From NCBI GenBank assembly GCA_029780695.1, contig JAKOYD010000167.1:1-64000 (forward strand): DNA of 64,000 bases. Reading direction: 5' to 3'. The notes below the pieces were generated by a model. The model was given only the letters and a program-made list of their open reading frames with translations, was not told the DNA's origin and did not search any database. This document shows positions 19,011 through 27,917 of the stretch, piece after piece. Made by a program: the position numbers and the translations under genes. The DNA comes from Pseudomonadota bacterium (GTDB taxonomy: Bacteria; Pseudomonadota; Gammaproteobacteria; Burkholderiales; Burkholderiaceae_C). Numbering within the stretch: the stretch's first letter is position 1; the number at the start of each line of letters is the position of its first letter.

Positions 19011-21701
19011 CTATAACGGATGCGTCACCAACCGGAAGTCCGGATCGTCCGGATACGCCTTGACCTCGAAACCCAGGCTGCGCATCAGCTTGAGCATGCC
19101 GTTGTTCTGCGTCAGCACCAGGCCGATGATCTCCTGCAGGCCTTTTTCGCGCGCCACGTCCATGATGCTGAGCATCAGCCGCGTGCCCAGGCCCTGGCCG
19201 CCGTAGGCGTCGTCCACCACCAGCGAGAACTCGCAGCTGTTCTGGTCGGGGTTGGTGATGTAGCGCGACACGCCGATGATCTTTTCCTTGGTCTGCTTTT
19301 CGCCGGTCTCGCTCACGCTTTCTTCCTGCACCACGGCGCACAGCGCCATTTCGCGGTCATAGTCGATCAGCGTGAAGCGCGACAGCATGCCCGGCGGCAG
19401 TTCGGCCATGTTGGAGACGAAGCGGAAGTAGCGGCTTTCGGGCGACAGGCGCTTCATCAGGTCCTGCAGCATCTGCGCGTCGTCGGGGTGGATCGGGCGC
19501 ACGGTGTATTCACCGCCGCCGCGCAGCGGCCACAGCTGCTCGTAGCGCTGCGGGTACGGCAGGATCGACAGGTGGCCGTACTTGCCGGCGCGGCCGGGCG
19601 AGGTCTGCGCCGCCGGGCCGATGACGATGCGCGCGTCCACGGCCAGCGCGCCGCGCTCGTCCACGATGATGGGGTTGATGTCCATCTCGCGCAGCTGCGG
19701 CAGCTCGCACACCATCTCGGACACGCGCAGCAGCACCTGCTCCAGCGCCGCCATGTCGACCGGCGGCGCGCCGCGCCAGGCGCCCAGCGTCTCGGCCACG
19801 CGCGAACGCTCGATCAGGCGGCGCGCCAGAAACTGGTTGAGCGGCGGCAGTTCCATGGCGTGGTCGTTCATCAGCTCGATCATGGTGCCGCCGGCGCCAA
19901 AGGCGATGACGGGGCCGAACGGGTCGTCGGTGACCACGCCGATGTACAGCTCGCGTCCCTGCGCCTTGCGCGCCATGGCTTGCACGGTGACGCCGTTGAT
20001 CTGCGCGTCGGGCTGCTTGGCGCGCACGGCTTCCATCATGTCCTGCCAGATGTCGCGCACGGCGGTGGCGTTCATCACGTTCAGCGCCACGCCGCCGACG
20101 TCGCTCTTGTGGCTGATGTCGGGCGAATCGATCTTCAGCGCCACCGGAAAGCCGATTTGCGCCGCGATCATCATGGCCTCGTTGGCGCTGCGCGCCAGCA
20201 GCGTCTGCGTCACCGGGATGTGGAAGGCCGACAGCAGCGCCTTCGATTCCATCTCGGTCAGCACCTTGCGGCGCTCGGTCAGCACGCTTTCGATCAGCAG
20301 GCGCGCGCCTTCCACGTCGGGCGGCGCGCCGGGCGACAGCGGCGGCGGCGTCTGCTGCAGCAGTTGCTGGTTCTGATAGAAGCTGGCGATGTTGCCAAAG
20401 GCGCCCACGGCCGCCTCGGGCGTGCGAAAGCTCGGAATGGTCGCGTCGGCCAGCGCGTGGCGCGCCGTACCCACCGACGAATCGCCCATCCAGCAGGCCA
20501 CCAGCGGCTTGCTCATGTGGGGGCGCACCTGCACCAGCTCGTGCGCCACGGCGTCGGCGTCGCCGTCGAATTTGGGCGAATAGATGACCAGCACGCCGTC
20601 CACCTGGCGGTCCTTGGCGGCCACTTCGAGCGCGGCGCGGTAGTGTTCGGCGGTGGCGTCCTCGCTCAGGTCTATCAGGTCGGCCAGCGCCGCGGTCTTG
20701 GCCACGCGGGGCGCCAGCGCGCGCTGGCTGTCTTCGCCCAACACGCCCAGTTGCAGGCCCAGCTCGTTCACGTAGTCGGCCGCCAGCACGCCGGGGCCGC
20801 CGCCGTTGGTGATGATGCCCAGCCGCTTGCCCACCGGCCGGTAGCGCGAGGCCAGGCACTTGGCGGCCGAAAACAGCTCGACGAACGAGCGCACGCGCAC
20901 CGCGCCGGCGCGGCGCAGCACGGCGTCGAACACTTCGTCGCTGCCGACGATGGCGCCCGAATGCGTCTGCGCCGCCGTGTTGCCGTCTTGTCGGCGGCCG
21001 GCCTTGAGCACCACCACCGGCTTGCTGTTGGCCGCCGCGCGCAGCGCGCTGGTAAAGCGCCGCGCGTTGGCAATGCCTTCCATGTAGACCACGATGCCTT
21101 GCGTGTGACGGTCGTTGGCCAGGTAGTCCAGCACGCCGGCCAGCCCTACCTGCGTGTGCGCGCCCAGCGCGATGACGTTGGAAAAGCCCACGCGGTTCTG
21201 GCGCGCCCAGTCGAGGATCGACGCCGTCAGAGCGCCCGACTGCGACACCAGCGCCAGTTGTCCGGGCGCGGCCAACTCGCCGGCCGAACTGGCGTTGAGC
21301 TGCAGCATCGGCCGCTGAAAGCCCTGGCTGTTGGGCCCCAGCAGCCACATGCCGTGGCGCTTGGCCACGCGGTGCATTTCTTGCGCGCGGGCCTGGCTGA
21401 CGCCGCTGGACAGCACCACCGCCGCCCGCACCTTGATGCGGCCGGCCAATTCCAGCGCGGGCAAAATTTCGTCCTCGGCCAGCGCGATGATGGCCAGGTC
21501 GGCGCGCGCCTGCGCCAAGTCGCCCAGGGTGCCGGTGGTGTGGATGTCGAGCGGCAGCACCTGCCCCTTGAAGGGCTGCGCCGCCATGTGCGCCAGCAGC
21601 GCGCGCGCCTGTGGCGTCTGCTGTTCGGGCGCGCCCTGCGGGCCGGTGAACAGGACAACGGACTTGGGCTCGAACAGGGGAGTCAGGTAGTGCTGGTCCA
21701 T
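19011..21701 (-). CDS. NDP-forming acyl-CoA synthetase-like / GNAT acetyltransferase fusion (Pat-like)
   Basis: An 896-residue fusion. Residues 1-130 resemble the CoA-binding domain of NDP-forming acyl-CoA synthetases, about 140-460 the succinyl-CoA ligase-like domains (LVSQSGALTASILDWA; AQTHSGAIVGSDEVFD with a His), about 480-700 an ATP-grasp domain (FPVALKIDSPDISHKSDVGG; GGTMIELMND), and about 715-896 a GNAT domain with the acetyl-CoA loop GGQGLGTRLM. This is the architecture of lysine acetyltransferase Pat/YfiQ, which regulates acetyl-CoA synthetase. Whether the synthetase half is active is not certain. The start at 21701 matches the family. Confidence 0.88.
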   Translation of the reverse strand: MDQHYLTPLFEPKSVVLFTGPQGAPEQQTPQARALLAHMAAQPFKGQVLPLDIHTTGTLGDLAQARADLAIIALAEDEILPALELAGRIKVRAAVVLSSGVSQARAQEMHRVAKRHGMWLLGPNSQGFQRPMLQLNASSAGELAAPGQLALVSQSGALTASILDWARQNRVGFSNVIALGAHTQVGLAGVLDYLANDRHTQGIVVYMEGIANARRFTSALRAAANSKPVVVLKAGRRQDGNTAAQTHSGAIVGSDEVFDAVLRRAGAVRVRSFVELFSAAKCLASRYRPVGKRLGIITNGGGPGVLAADYVNELGLQLGVLGEDSQRALAPRVAKTAALADLIDLSEDATAEHYRAALEVAAKDRQVDGVLVIYSPKFDGDADAVAHELVQVRPHMSKPLVACWMGDSSVGTARHALADATIPSFRTPEAAVGAFGNIASFYQNQQLLQQTPPPLSPGAPPDVEGARLLIESVLTERRKVLTEMESKALLSAFHIPVTQTLLARSANEAMMIAAQIGFPVALKIDSPDISHKSDVGGVALNVMNATAVRDIWQDMMEAVRAKQPDAQINGVTVQAMARKAQGRELYIGVVTDDPFGPVIAFGAGGTMIELMNDHAMELPPLNQFLARRLIERSRVAETLGAWRGAPPVDMAALEQVLLRVSEMVCELPQLREMDINPIIVDERGALAVDARIVIGPAAQTSPGRAGKYGHLSILPYPQRYEQLWPLRGGGEYTVRPIHPDDAQMLQDLMKRLSPESRYFRFVSNMAELPPGMLSRFTLIDYDREMALCAVVQEESVSETGEKQTKEKIIGVSRYITNPDQNSCEFSLVVDDAYGGQGLGTRLMLSIMDVAREKGLQEIIGLVLTQNNGMLKLMRSLGFEVKAYPDDPDFRLVTHPL

Positions 21702-21863
21702 GGGGTGGTGGGCGCCGCAGCGCCACAAAATTGAGGGTTAACCCGTATTTTGAACGCGATTTCCCCACAATCTATCCGGTCTTGATGACGAACCGCCGCC
21801 AAGCGTGCAATTGCACCGCTGCCGAGCCTGCAGCGATGCGCCGTGACAACACCGCGCTGCCAT

Positions 21864-21911
21864 GATAGCTATTGAATCGATAGCTACAATCGCTGTTCTG
21901 TCAAGCGCTGG
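21864..21911 (+). repeat. Palindromic mini-repeat, copy 4
   Basis: In the 265-base divergent region between the GNAT fusion and the amidase. It has GATAGCTATTGAATCGATAG followed by GCTACAATCGC and TCAAGCGCTGG, a partial match to the mini-repeat with the tail changed. Nothing else is recognisable in 21702-21966. Confidence 0.55.
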
Positions 21912-21966
21912 CGCCGCATACCATGCCTGCGTGTCGACGCATCGACAATCCACGTTCGCGCGCCCC

Positions 21967-22587
21967 ATGAAAACCACGTTCCTTCACCCCATCCAAGGAC
22001 AAGCCTTGGTCAGCACGCTGCCCGCGCTCGTCGTTCGCGCCGCCGCTGCGGCGTTGCTGCTGGCGCTGATCGCCGGGCCTGCCCACGCGCGCCGCAACGG
22101 GCCGCCGCGCGCGCAACCGGTGGACATGGTGGTCATCCACTCCACCGGCGGCCCGACCTGCGACGCGCATGGCCGCCCCATCTGGGTGCCGGGCGGTGAG
22201 CTGCAAGACAACTTGCGCACCATCGAGGCGCACCCGCGGCTGGGCATTCACTGGATGATCGACCGCGATGGCGGCGTGCACGCCAGCGTGCCCGAGCAAC
22301 AGGTGGCGCACCACGTGCTGACGCACAGCCGCCGCTCCATCGCCATTGAGCTGATCAACGACGGCGACGGGCGCGACGCGTTCGCGCCGGCGCAAATCGA
22401 CGCGCTGGTGGCGCTGCTACAAGCCATTGCCCACCGCCACCCGGCATTGACGCTTGCCGGCATCCAGCGCCATTCGGACCTGGACCGCGGCCGCCTGCCC
22501 TGCGCGCCCGAACGGCGGCGCAAGGTGGACCCGGGGCCGGCGTATCCGCACGATGCGGTGATAGAGCGCGTATTCGGTCCGCGTTGA
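21967..22587 (+). CDS. Periplasmic N-acetylmuramoyl-L-alanine amidase (Amidase_2)
   Basis: A 206-residue zinc amidase with an N-terminal signal segment (VVRAAAAALLLALIAGPAHA, about residues 20-40). The Amidase_2 fold shows MVVIHSTGG (first zinc His), IHWMIDRDGGVHASVPEQQ, HHVLTHSRRSIAIELINDGD, and IQRHSDLDRGRLPCAPERRRKVDPGPAY with the second His and the zinc-proximal Lys/Asp. It cleaves between N-acetylmuramic acid and L-alanine of peptidoglycan or its fragments, as AmpD/AmiD-like enzymes do. The start at 21967 gives a clean signal peptide; an upstream in-frame codon would bury it. Confidence 0.88.
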   Translation: MKTTFLHPIQGQALVSTLPALVVRAAAAALLLALIAGPAHARRNGPPRAQPVDMVVIHSTGGPTCDAHGRPIWVPGGELQDNLRTIEAHPRLGIHWMIDRDGGVHASVPEQQVAHHVLTHSRRSIAIELINDGDGRDAFAPAQIDALVALLQAIAHRHPALTLAGIQRHSDLDRGRLPCAPERRRKVDPGPAYPHDAVIERVFGPR

Positions 22588-22694
22588 GACCGTTGCCCGC
22601 ATGCCACGGCGGGCACCAGCCTGTCGTCCGCCCGCGCGTGCGGCGCGTTAGGTAGGGCACTCATTCACCCGATGCACCGCCGAGGACTGACCCC

Positions 22695-23072
22695 ATGCCC
22701 CGCCCTGCCCCCGCATTGATGGCCACGCTGGCCCTGGCCGCCGGCTTGACCAGCCTGCCCGCCCACGCCGACCCCGGCGATGTGCTGGACCGCATGTTGG
22801 ACGGCGGCGTGGTCGAATCACTGGTGGCGCGCGCCTTGTCGGGCATGGATTTCGACGCCCTGCTGGGCGGTTTTGAGCAGTCGGCCCGCGCCGCCGCCGA
22901 GGGCCGCGCGGTAGACCCGTCGGTGCTGGCGCAGTCACAGGCGCGCGTCGACCAGCGCATGGCCCAGGTCGGCCCGGCACTGGGGCGCGACGCAGCCGCC
23001 GTGTTGGCGCCCCTGCTGCGTGAGCTGCGGTTTGAACTGACGCGCGAACTGACGGCGCCTGGCCGCGAATGA
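22695..23072 (+). CDS. Small exported protein of unknown function
   Basis: A 125-residue protein starting MPRPAPALMATLALAAGLTS and LPAHA, a signal peptide cleaved after about residue 25. The rest is helical, Ala/Arg-rich, with no motif I recognise. It follows the amidase by 107 bases on the same strand, which may hint at an envelope function. Codon use and GC are like the neighbours, supporting a real gene. Confidence 0.65.
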   Translation: MPRPAPALMATLALAAGLTSLPAHADPGDVLDRMLDGGVVESLVARALSGMDFDALLGGFEQSARAAAEGRAVDPSVLAQSQARVDQRMAQVGPALGRDAAAVLAPLLRELRFELTRELTAPGRE

Positions 23073-23110
23073 CGACGCGTTGAATCTAAGTAAGGGACTG
23101 CCAAGCTGAC

Positions 23111-23148
23111 GTCGCGGCGGCGACGAATTGATGTCGCGGCGGCGACGA
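23111..23148 (+). repeat. Tandem palindromic repeat GTCGCGGCGGCGACGA
   Basis: Two copies (23111-23126 and 23133-23148) separated by six bases. Each is itself palindromic (GTCGC-GGCG-GCGAC). It lies in the 177-base spacer between the convergent small exported protein and DUF1328 genes and may act as a transcription barrier. Confidence 0.6.
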
Positions 23149-23249
23149 GTCGCGCCTGAGCACCCCAACGCCACCCAACGCTCGCTGTCGCGGACGTTGT
23201 TGTTGAGAGTCGCCGGGACGCAGCTCGGTCGATTAACCAACGACGCCGC

Positions 23250-23414
23250 TCATCGCTTTCGCATGGCGCCGCCAATCAGCGAGGCGACCGCCAGCACCAG
23301 GAAGACGACGAACAGGATTTTGGCAATGCCCGCCGCGCCAGCGGCAATACCACCGAAGCCCAGCACGGCGGCGATCAGGGCGATGACGAAAAAGACGACG
23401 GCGTAGTGCAGCAT
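23250..23414 (-). CDS. DUF1328 small membrane protein
   Basis: A 54-residue protein of two hydrophobic segments: [20 protein letters not shown], then [20 protein letters not shown] and a short basic end. This is the DUF1328/YtjA-like family, common in Proteobacteria, of unknown function and sometimes stress-induced. The start at 23414 has a GGAGA ribosome site; the longer in-frame extension to 23735 is not supported. Confidence 0.85.
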   Translation of the reverse strand: MLHYAVVFFVIALIAAVLGFGGIAAGAAGIAKILFVVFLVLAVASLIGGAMRKR

Positions 23415-23667
23415 GGTGTTTCTCCGTTGTGCGTGCGTTGGAAGATCGCCGCCCGCCCACCGGCATGCGGCGCCGCGCGAACCGATTGGCATGACCGATG
23501 CAACCATGGCGTCCGGTGCGCGCGTCATCGCTTCGCCGATGTGTTCAATGTGCCGCGCGGGCCAGCGCCAGGGCATCGGCGCGCGACGCCGGCGTGTGTC
23601 AGCCGCGCCACGCGGCACGCTGTAGGACGTGCGCCAGCGCACCGCCGGGCCTGAGACAATGCAGGCC

Positions 23668-24852
23668 ATGAGCTTCGCCCCCCTGCAAAACGATTCCTTC
23701 CTGCGCGCCTGCCTGGGCCAGGCCACCGAACACACGCCCGTGTGGCTGATGCGCCAGGCCGGCCGCTATCTGCCCGAATACTGCGCCACGCGCGCGCGCG
23801 CGGGCAGCTTCATGGGCCTGGCGACCCACGTCGACTACGCCACCGAAGTCACGCTGCAGCCGCTGGCGCGCTATCCGCTGGACGCGGCCATCCTGTTTTC
23901 GGACATCCTCACCGTGCCCGACGCGATGGGCCTGGGCCTGTCGTTCCAGCAGGGCGAAGGCCCCAAGTTCGAAAGAGTGGTGCGCGACGAAGCGGCGGTG
24001 GCGCAACTCGCCGTGCCCGACATGGCCAAGCTGCGCTACGTGTTCGACGCCGTCGCGTCGATCCGCCGCGCCCTGAACGGCCGCGTGCCGCTGATCGGCT
24101 TTTCGGGCAGCCCATGGACGCTGGCTTGCTACATGGTTGAAGGCGGCGGCAGTTCGGACTACCGCCACGTCAAGACGCTGATGTACGCGCGGCCCGACTT
24201 GATGCACCGCGTGCTGGCGGTCAACGCCGACGCCGTGGCGCAATACCTGAACGCGCAAATCGACGCCGGCGCGCAGGCGGTAATGATTTTCGACAGCTGG
24301 GGCGGCGTGCTGGCCGACGGCGCTTTCCAACCCTTCAGCCTGGCGTACACCGCGAGGGTGTTGGCGCAGCTCAAGCGCACCGGGGCCGACGGCGCGGTGG
24401 TGCCGCGCATCGTGTTCACCAAGGGCGGCGGCCTGTGGCTGCCCGAAATGACCGCGCTCGACTGCGACGTGCTGGGCCTGGACTGGACCATGAACCTGGG
24501 CGCGGCGCGGCGCATCGTGATCGACGCCGCACAGCAGAATACTCCTGAATTCATAGCTGGACGCGCAATACAGTCAAGCGCTGACGGGCAAAATAGCTTG
24601 AAATCGCTGGCCCCCAAGGCGCTGCAAGGCAACATCGACCCCAACGTGCTGTTCGCCCCGCCCGAGGCGGTGCGCGCCGAGGTGCGCCGCGTGCTCGACA
24701 GCTTTGGTCGCCCGCACACGTACGCCGCCGCGCCGGGCAGCACGCACATCTTCAACCTGGGCCACGGCATCAGCCAGTTCACCCCGCCCGAGCACGTGGC
24801 GCACCTGGTGGACGAAGTGCACCAGTATTCGCGGCGCCTGCGCCGCGCCTGA
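23668..24852 (+). CDS. hemE: Uroporphyrinogen decarboxylase
   Basis: A 394-residue cytosolic enzyme that decarboxylates uroporphyrinogen III to coproporphyrinogen III in haem synthesis. Signatures: [15 protein letters not shown] (substrate-binding Arg residues), [12 protein letters not shown] (catalytic Asp), [26 protein letters not shown], and [12 protein letters not shown] near the C-terminus. The start at 23668 matches the family N-terminus MSFAPLQND; an in-frame ATG at 23659 is an alternative. It is longer than usual because about 28 residues are inserted before ALQGNIDP, exactly where a mini-repeat copy lies. Confidence 0.95.
   Translation: MSFAPLQNDSFLRACLGQATEHTPVWLMRQAGRYLPEYCATRARAGSFMGLATHVDYATEVTLQPLARYPLDAAILFSDILTVPDAMGLGLSFQQGEGPKFERVVRDEAAVAQLAVPDMAKLRYVFDAVASIRRALNGRVPLIGFSGSPWTLACYMVEGGGSSDYRHVKTLMYARPDLMHRVLAVNADAVAQYLNAQIDAGAQAVMIFDSWGGVLADGAFQPFSLAYTARVLAQLKRTGADGAVVPRIVFTKGGGLWLPEMTALDCDVLGLDWTMNLGAARRIVIDAAQQNTPEFIAGRAIQSSADGQNSLKSLAPKALQGNIDPNVLFAPPEAVRAEVRRVLDSFGRPHTYAAAPGSTHIFNLGHGISQFTPPEHVAHLVDEVHQYSRRLRRA
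24541..24605 (+). repeat. Palindromic mini-repeat, copy 5, inside hemE
   Basis: Within codons of about residues 292-313 of HemE: ATTCATAGCTGG, GCGC, TCAAGCGCTGACGGGC and AAAATAGCTTGAAATC. It keeps the reading frame and encodes the extra segment relative to E. coli HemE. Confidence 0.65.
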
Positions 24853-25238
24853 CACCGCGCGCAGGACGGCCCTTACGCCGCGCGCGGCAGCTCGTCAAGG
24901 GCTGGCGCCACATTTATTTGGCCTGAGCAGGCATTCCGGGGCTTGACTTATGCACAAAACGAGAAGCGATCCGACGCGGCGGCGCACACCACCACCAGCC
25001 CCGCTACAAAACGCGAAGCGCTTGCAAGTGCTTGATTTCATTGGCCTTCAACTTCTGCTCTTTTCGTGGGCACTGCAACAAAAGCCTTGATTTTCAAGGG
25101 CTGCGACCGTTCATCCGTGAATTGTCAACAAAGTTATCCACAAAAATTGGGTATGACTCGGGTTGCGCTTGCAAAACAACGACTTAAGGATGAAAGTGCA
25201 AGTGGTTTGAGTGCTTTTGGCCGCGTGGGCTGGGGCGC
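24853..25238. promoter_or_regulatory. hemE-priA intergenic region with two DnaA boxes
   Basis: No gene is visible in these 386 bases, which are clearly less GC-rich than the surroundings. Two matches to the DnaA box consensus TTATNCACA occur in the same orientation: TTATGCACA at 24948-24956 and TTATCCACA at 25134-25142. A short hairpin CCTTGA-TTT-TCAAGG lies near 25084-25098. The second box is about 97 bases before the priA start, so DnaA control of priA is possible. Confidence 0.5.
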
Positions 25239-27350
25239 ATGACGCATTGGCTCGCCGTCGCCGTGCCCACGCCCGCGCACAGCGGCGTGGGCGAGCCGCT
25301 CACCTACCGCGCCGACGCGGCGGTGCCCGCCGGCAGCATCGTGCGCGTGCCGCTGGGCCGGCGCGAAGTGCTGGGCGTGGTGTGGGGCGATGCGCCCGCG
25401 CCGTCGCCCGCCCTGGAGCCGCAGGTGCGCGCCCTGGCGGGCCGCTTTGACGGGCTGCCCCCGCTGTCGGCCGACTGGCGGGCGCTGGTGGCTTTTACCG
25501 CGCGCTATTACCAGCGCGCCTTGGGCGAGGTGGCGCTGGCTGCGCTGCCACCGCAACTGCGCACCTTGAGCGGCATGCAACTGGCGCGGCGCCTGAAGCG
25601 GTTGCCCGGCCCTTCGGCCAGCGACGGCGCAGCGGCTGCGGCGCCGGCGCCGAACCTGACGCCGGAACAGGCCACGGCGCTGGCGCGCATCGAAGCCGGG
25701 GGCGGGCCGTTCTTGCTGTTTGGCGCCACCGGCAGCGGAAAGACCGAGGTTTACCTGCGCGCCACGGCGGGCGCGCTGGCGCAGGGCGCGGCGGCTCAAG
25801 TGCTGGTGCTGGTGCCCGAAATCAATCTGACACCGCAGCTGCTGGCGCGCTTTGCCGACCGCTTCGGCGCCAGTGCGGTGGTGGCCATGCACAGTGGCCT
25901 GACGCCAGCGCAGCGCCTGGCCGCCTGGCTGGCCGCGCACCTGGGGCAGGCGCGCATCGTGCTGGGAACGCGCGTGGCGGTGCTGGCGTCGCTGCCGGGC
26001 CTGAAGCTGATCGTGGTGGACGAAGAGCATGACCCCAGCTACAAGCAACAGGAAGGCGCGCGCTATTCGGCGCGCGATCTGGCGGTGTACCGCGGCAAGC
26101 TGACCGGGGCGACGGTGGTGCTGGGATCGGCCACGCCGTCGCTGGAGAGTTGGCACGCCAGCACGCCCGCGCCCGACGGGCCCGGGCGCTATCAGCGCCT
26201 GGCGATGCCGCGCCGCGTGGGGCTGGGCCCGAACGACCGCCCCACCGACGGGTTGCCCCGGGTGCGCCGCGTCGACATGGGCCGCCAGCCACGCGGCACG
26301 CTGATCGCCCCGCCGCTGATGGCGGCCATCGGCGAACGCGCGGCGCGCGGCGAACAGTCGCTGTTGCTGCTCAATCGCCGCGGCTGGGCGCCGGTGCTGC
26401 ACTGCGCCGACTGCGGCTGGAAGAGCGAGTGCCCACACTGCAGCGCCTACCGCGTGTTCCACAAGATCGACCGCACCCTGCGCTGCCACCATTGCGGGTT
26501 GACCGAGCGCGTGCCCCGCGCCTGCCCGGCGTGCGGCAACCTGGACATTGGCACGCTGGGCCGGGGCACCGAGCAGCTGGAAGAGCGCCTGATCGAATGT
26601 CTGGCCAACACCGCGCGGCCCGATGGCACGCCCGTGCGCGTGGCCCGCATCGACGCCGATTCGACGCGCGGCCAGGGCCAGCTCGAAGCCAGCCTGGCCC
26701 GGGTGCACGCGGGCGAGGTGGACGTACTGGTCGGCACGCAAATGATCGCCAAGGGGCACGACTTTCGGCGCGTCACGCTGGTAGCGGCGGTCAACCCCGA
26801 CGCGGCGCTGTTTTCCAGCGACTTTCGCGCGCCAGAGCGGCTGTTCGCCCTGCTGATGCAGGCGGCGGGGCGCGCCGGGCGCGACACCACGGGCGGCGGC
26901 GGCGCCGAAATGTGGGTGCAAACGCACCACGCGCAACACCCGCTGTTCGAAGCGCTGAAGGCGCACGACTACCCCGGCTTCGCGGCGCGCGAATTGGCGG
27001 AACGCGCGCAGGCGGGCCTGCCACCCCATGCCCATTTGGCGCTGTTGCGCGCCGAAGCCCGCACGCAGGACGCGGCGCAGGGCTTTCTTGCCGCCGTGGC
27101 CCACGCAGCGCAGGGCGCGCTGGCCGCCGACCCGGCGTTGGCGCAGGTGCGGTGGTACCCCGCGGTGCCGTTGTCGGTGCAACGCGTGGCCGGCATCGAG
27201 CGCGCCCAGATGCTGCTGGAAAGCCCCGCGCGCGGCGCCCTGCAGCGCGTGCTGGCCAGCTGCCAGCCGCTGCTGCACCAGCTGCGCGCACGGCCCGCCC
27301 ACCGGGCCGTGGTGCGCTGGGCCATCGACGTCGACCCGTTGGCGGTCTGA
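25239..27350 (+). CDS. priA: Primosomal protein N' (replication restart helicase PriA)
   Basis: A 703-residue PriA, slightly short of E. coli PriA. The N-terminal DNA-binding domain runs to about residue 105. Helicase motifs: GATGSGKTEVYLR (Walker A), VDEEHDPSYKQQEG (DEEH box), and LGSATPSLESW. The zinc-binding insert has CADCGWKSECPHC and CHHCGLTERVPRACPACG. GTQMIAKGHDF and QAAGRAGR complete helicase motifs V and VI. PriA recognises stalled forks and reloads DnaB. The ATG at 25239 fits the family N-terminus THWLAVAVPTP. Upstream DnaA boxes are described separately. Confidence 0.95.
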   Translation: MTHWLAVAVPTPAHSGVGEPLTYRADAAVPAGSIVRVPLGRREVLGVVWGDAPAPSPALEPQVRALAGRFDGLPPLSADWRALVAFTARYYQRALGEVALAALPPQLRTLSGMQLARRLKRLPGPSASDGAAAAAPAPNLTPEQATALARIEAGGGPFLLFGATGSGKTEVYLRATAGALAQGAAAQVLVLVPEINLTPQLLARFADRFGASAVVAMHSGLTPAQRLAAWLAAHLGQARIVLGTRVAVLASLPGLKLIVVDEEHDPSYKQQEGARYSARDLAVYRGKLTGATVVLGSATPSLESWHASTPAPDGPGRYQRLAMPRRVGLGPNDRPTDGLPRVRRVDMGRQPRGTLIAPPLMAAIGERAARGEQSLLLLNRRGWAPVLHCADCGWKSECPHCSAYRVFHKIDRTLRCHHCGLTERVPRACPACGNLDIGTLGRGTEQLEERLIECLANTARPDGTPVRVARIDADSTRGQGQLEASLARVHAGEVDVLVGTQMIAKGHDFRRVTLVAAVNPDAALFSSDFRAPERLFALLMQAAGRAGRDTTGGGGAEMWVQTHHAQHPLFEALKAHDYPGFAARELAERAQAGLPPHAHLALLRAEARTQDAAQGFLAAVAHAAQGALAADPALAQVRWYPAVPLSVQRVAGIERAQMLLESPARGALQRVLASCQPLLHQLRARPAHRAVVRWAIDVDPLAV

Positions 27351-27529
27351 AAGCGCGTGCGCCAAATGGCCGCCCTGGTTTGCGGTCTTGTCCGACGCGC
27401 CGCGCGGGGCGCGGTGGATAAAGTGCAGTCGTTGTTCGCTCCCGTCCGGCCCGCGCAGCGTGCAGTGGCCGGCCATGACACCGTCGGCGGCCCTGCAGTC
27501 GCCGCAGCCAGATCAGAAAGGATTTGACG

Positions 27530-27895
27530 ATGAAAAAGCTGTTTGCCCTGTTGGCGCTGTCCGGCGCCGTGGCCCTGCCCGCCGTGGCGCAGATGAGCCC
27601 CACCCAAACCAACCTGGACCAGAGCGCGGCCCGCAAGGAAAGCCGCAACGCGCGCGGCAGCCAGCTGAGCGCCGTGTCGGCCGATCAGGCCCGGGCCAAT
27701 GCCCTGGCGCGCTGCGCCGCCCTGCCAGCCTTTTACAAGAGCGACTGCGAAGCGCGCGTGAATGGCCAGGGCGAAGTATCCGGCAGCGTGATCGGTGGCG
27801 GTCTGGTGAAGGAAAGCGTGACCACGCTGCCCAAGGCCGACCTGGACGCCGCCATTCGCGCGCAGCAGCCGATGACGTTGCCGCCGCAGCGCTGA
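27530..27895 (+). CDS. Small exported protein of unknown function
   Basis: A 121-residue protein with a classical signal peptide (MKKLFALLALSGAVALPAVA). The mature part has two conserved-looking cysteines (RCAALPAFYKSDCEARVNG) that may form a disulphide, followed by GSVIGGGLVKESVTTLP. I recall similar small exported proteins in Comamonadaceae but know no function. The ATG at 27530 follows AAAGGA at seven to eight bases; the TTG at 27524 is less likely. It is convergent with the AEC carrier gene, 22 bases apart. Confidence 0.75.
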   Translation: MKKLFALLALSGAVALPAVAQMSPTQTNLDQSAARKESRNARGSQLSAVSADQARANALARCAALPAFYKSDCEARVNGQGEVSGSVIGGGLVKESVTTLPKADLDAAIRAQQPMTLPPQR

Positions 27896-27917
27896 TCGAC
27901 CGCTTGCCGGCGTCGCG

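Noticed and set aside
19020..21734. 904-codon plus-strand open frame
   Set aside because: Antisense to the acyl-CoA synthetase/GNAT fusion, composed mostly of His, Arg, Val and Gly; not a gene.
23111..23148. CRISPR array
   Set aside because: Two palindromic units six bases apart, no spacers of usual length and no cas genes in the window.
24853..25238. Chromosomal origin of replication
   Set aside because: Only two DnaA boxes, no dnaA/dnaN/rpmH neighbours and no clear unwinding element.
25134..27476. 780-codon minus-strand open frame
   Set aside because: Antisense to priA, low-complexity composition; PriA motifs decide for the plus strand.
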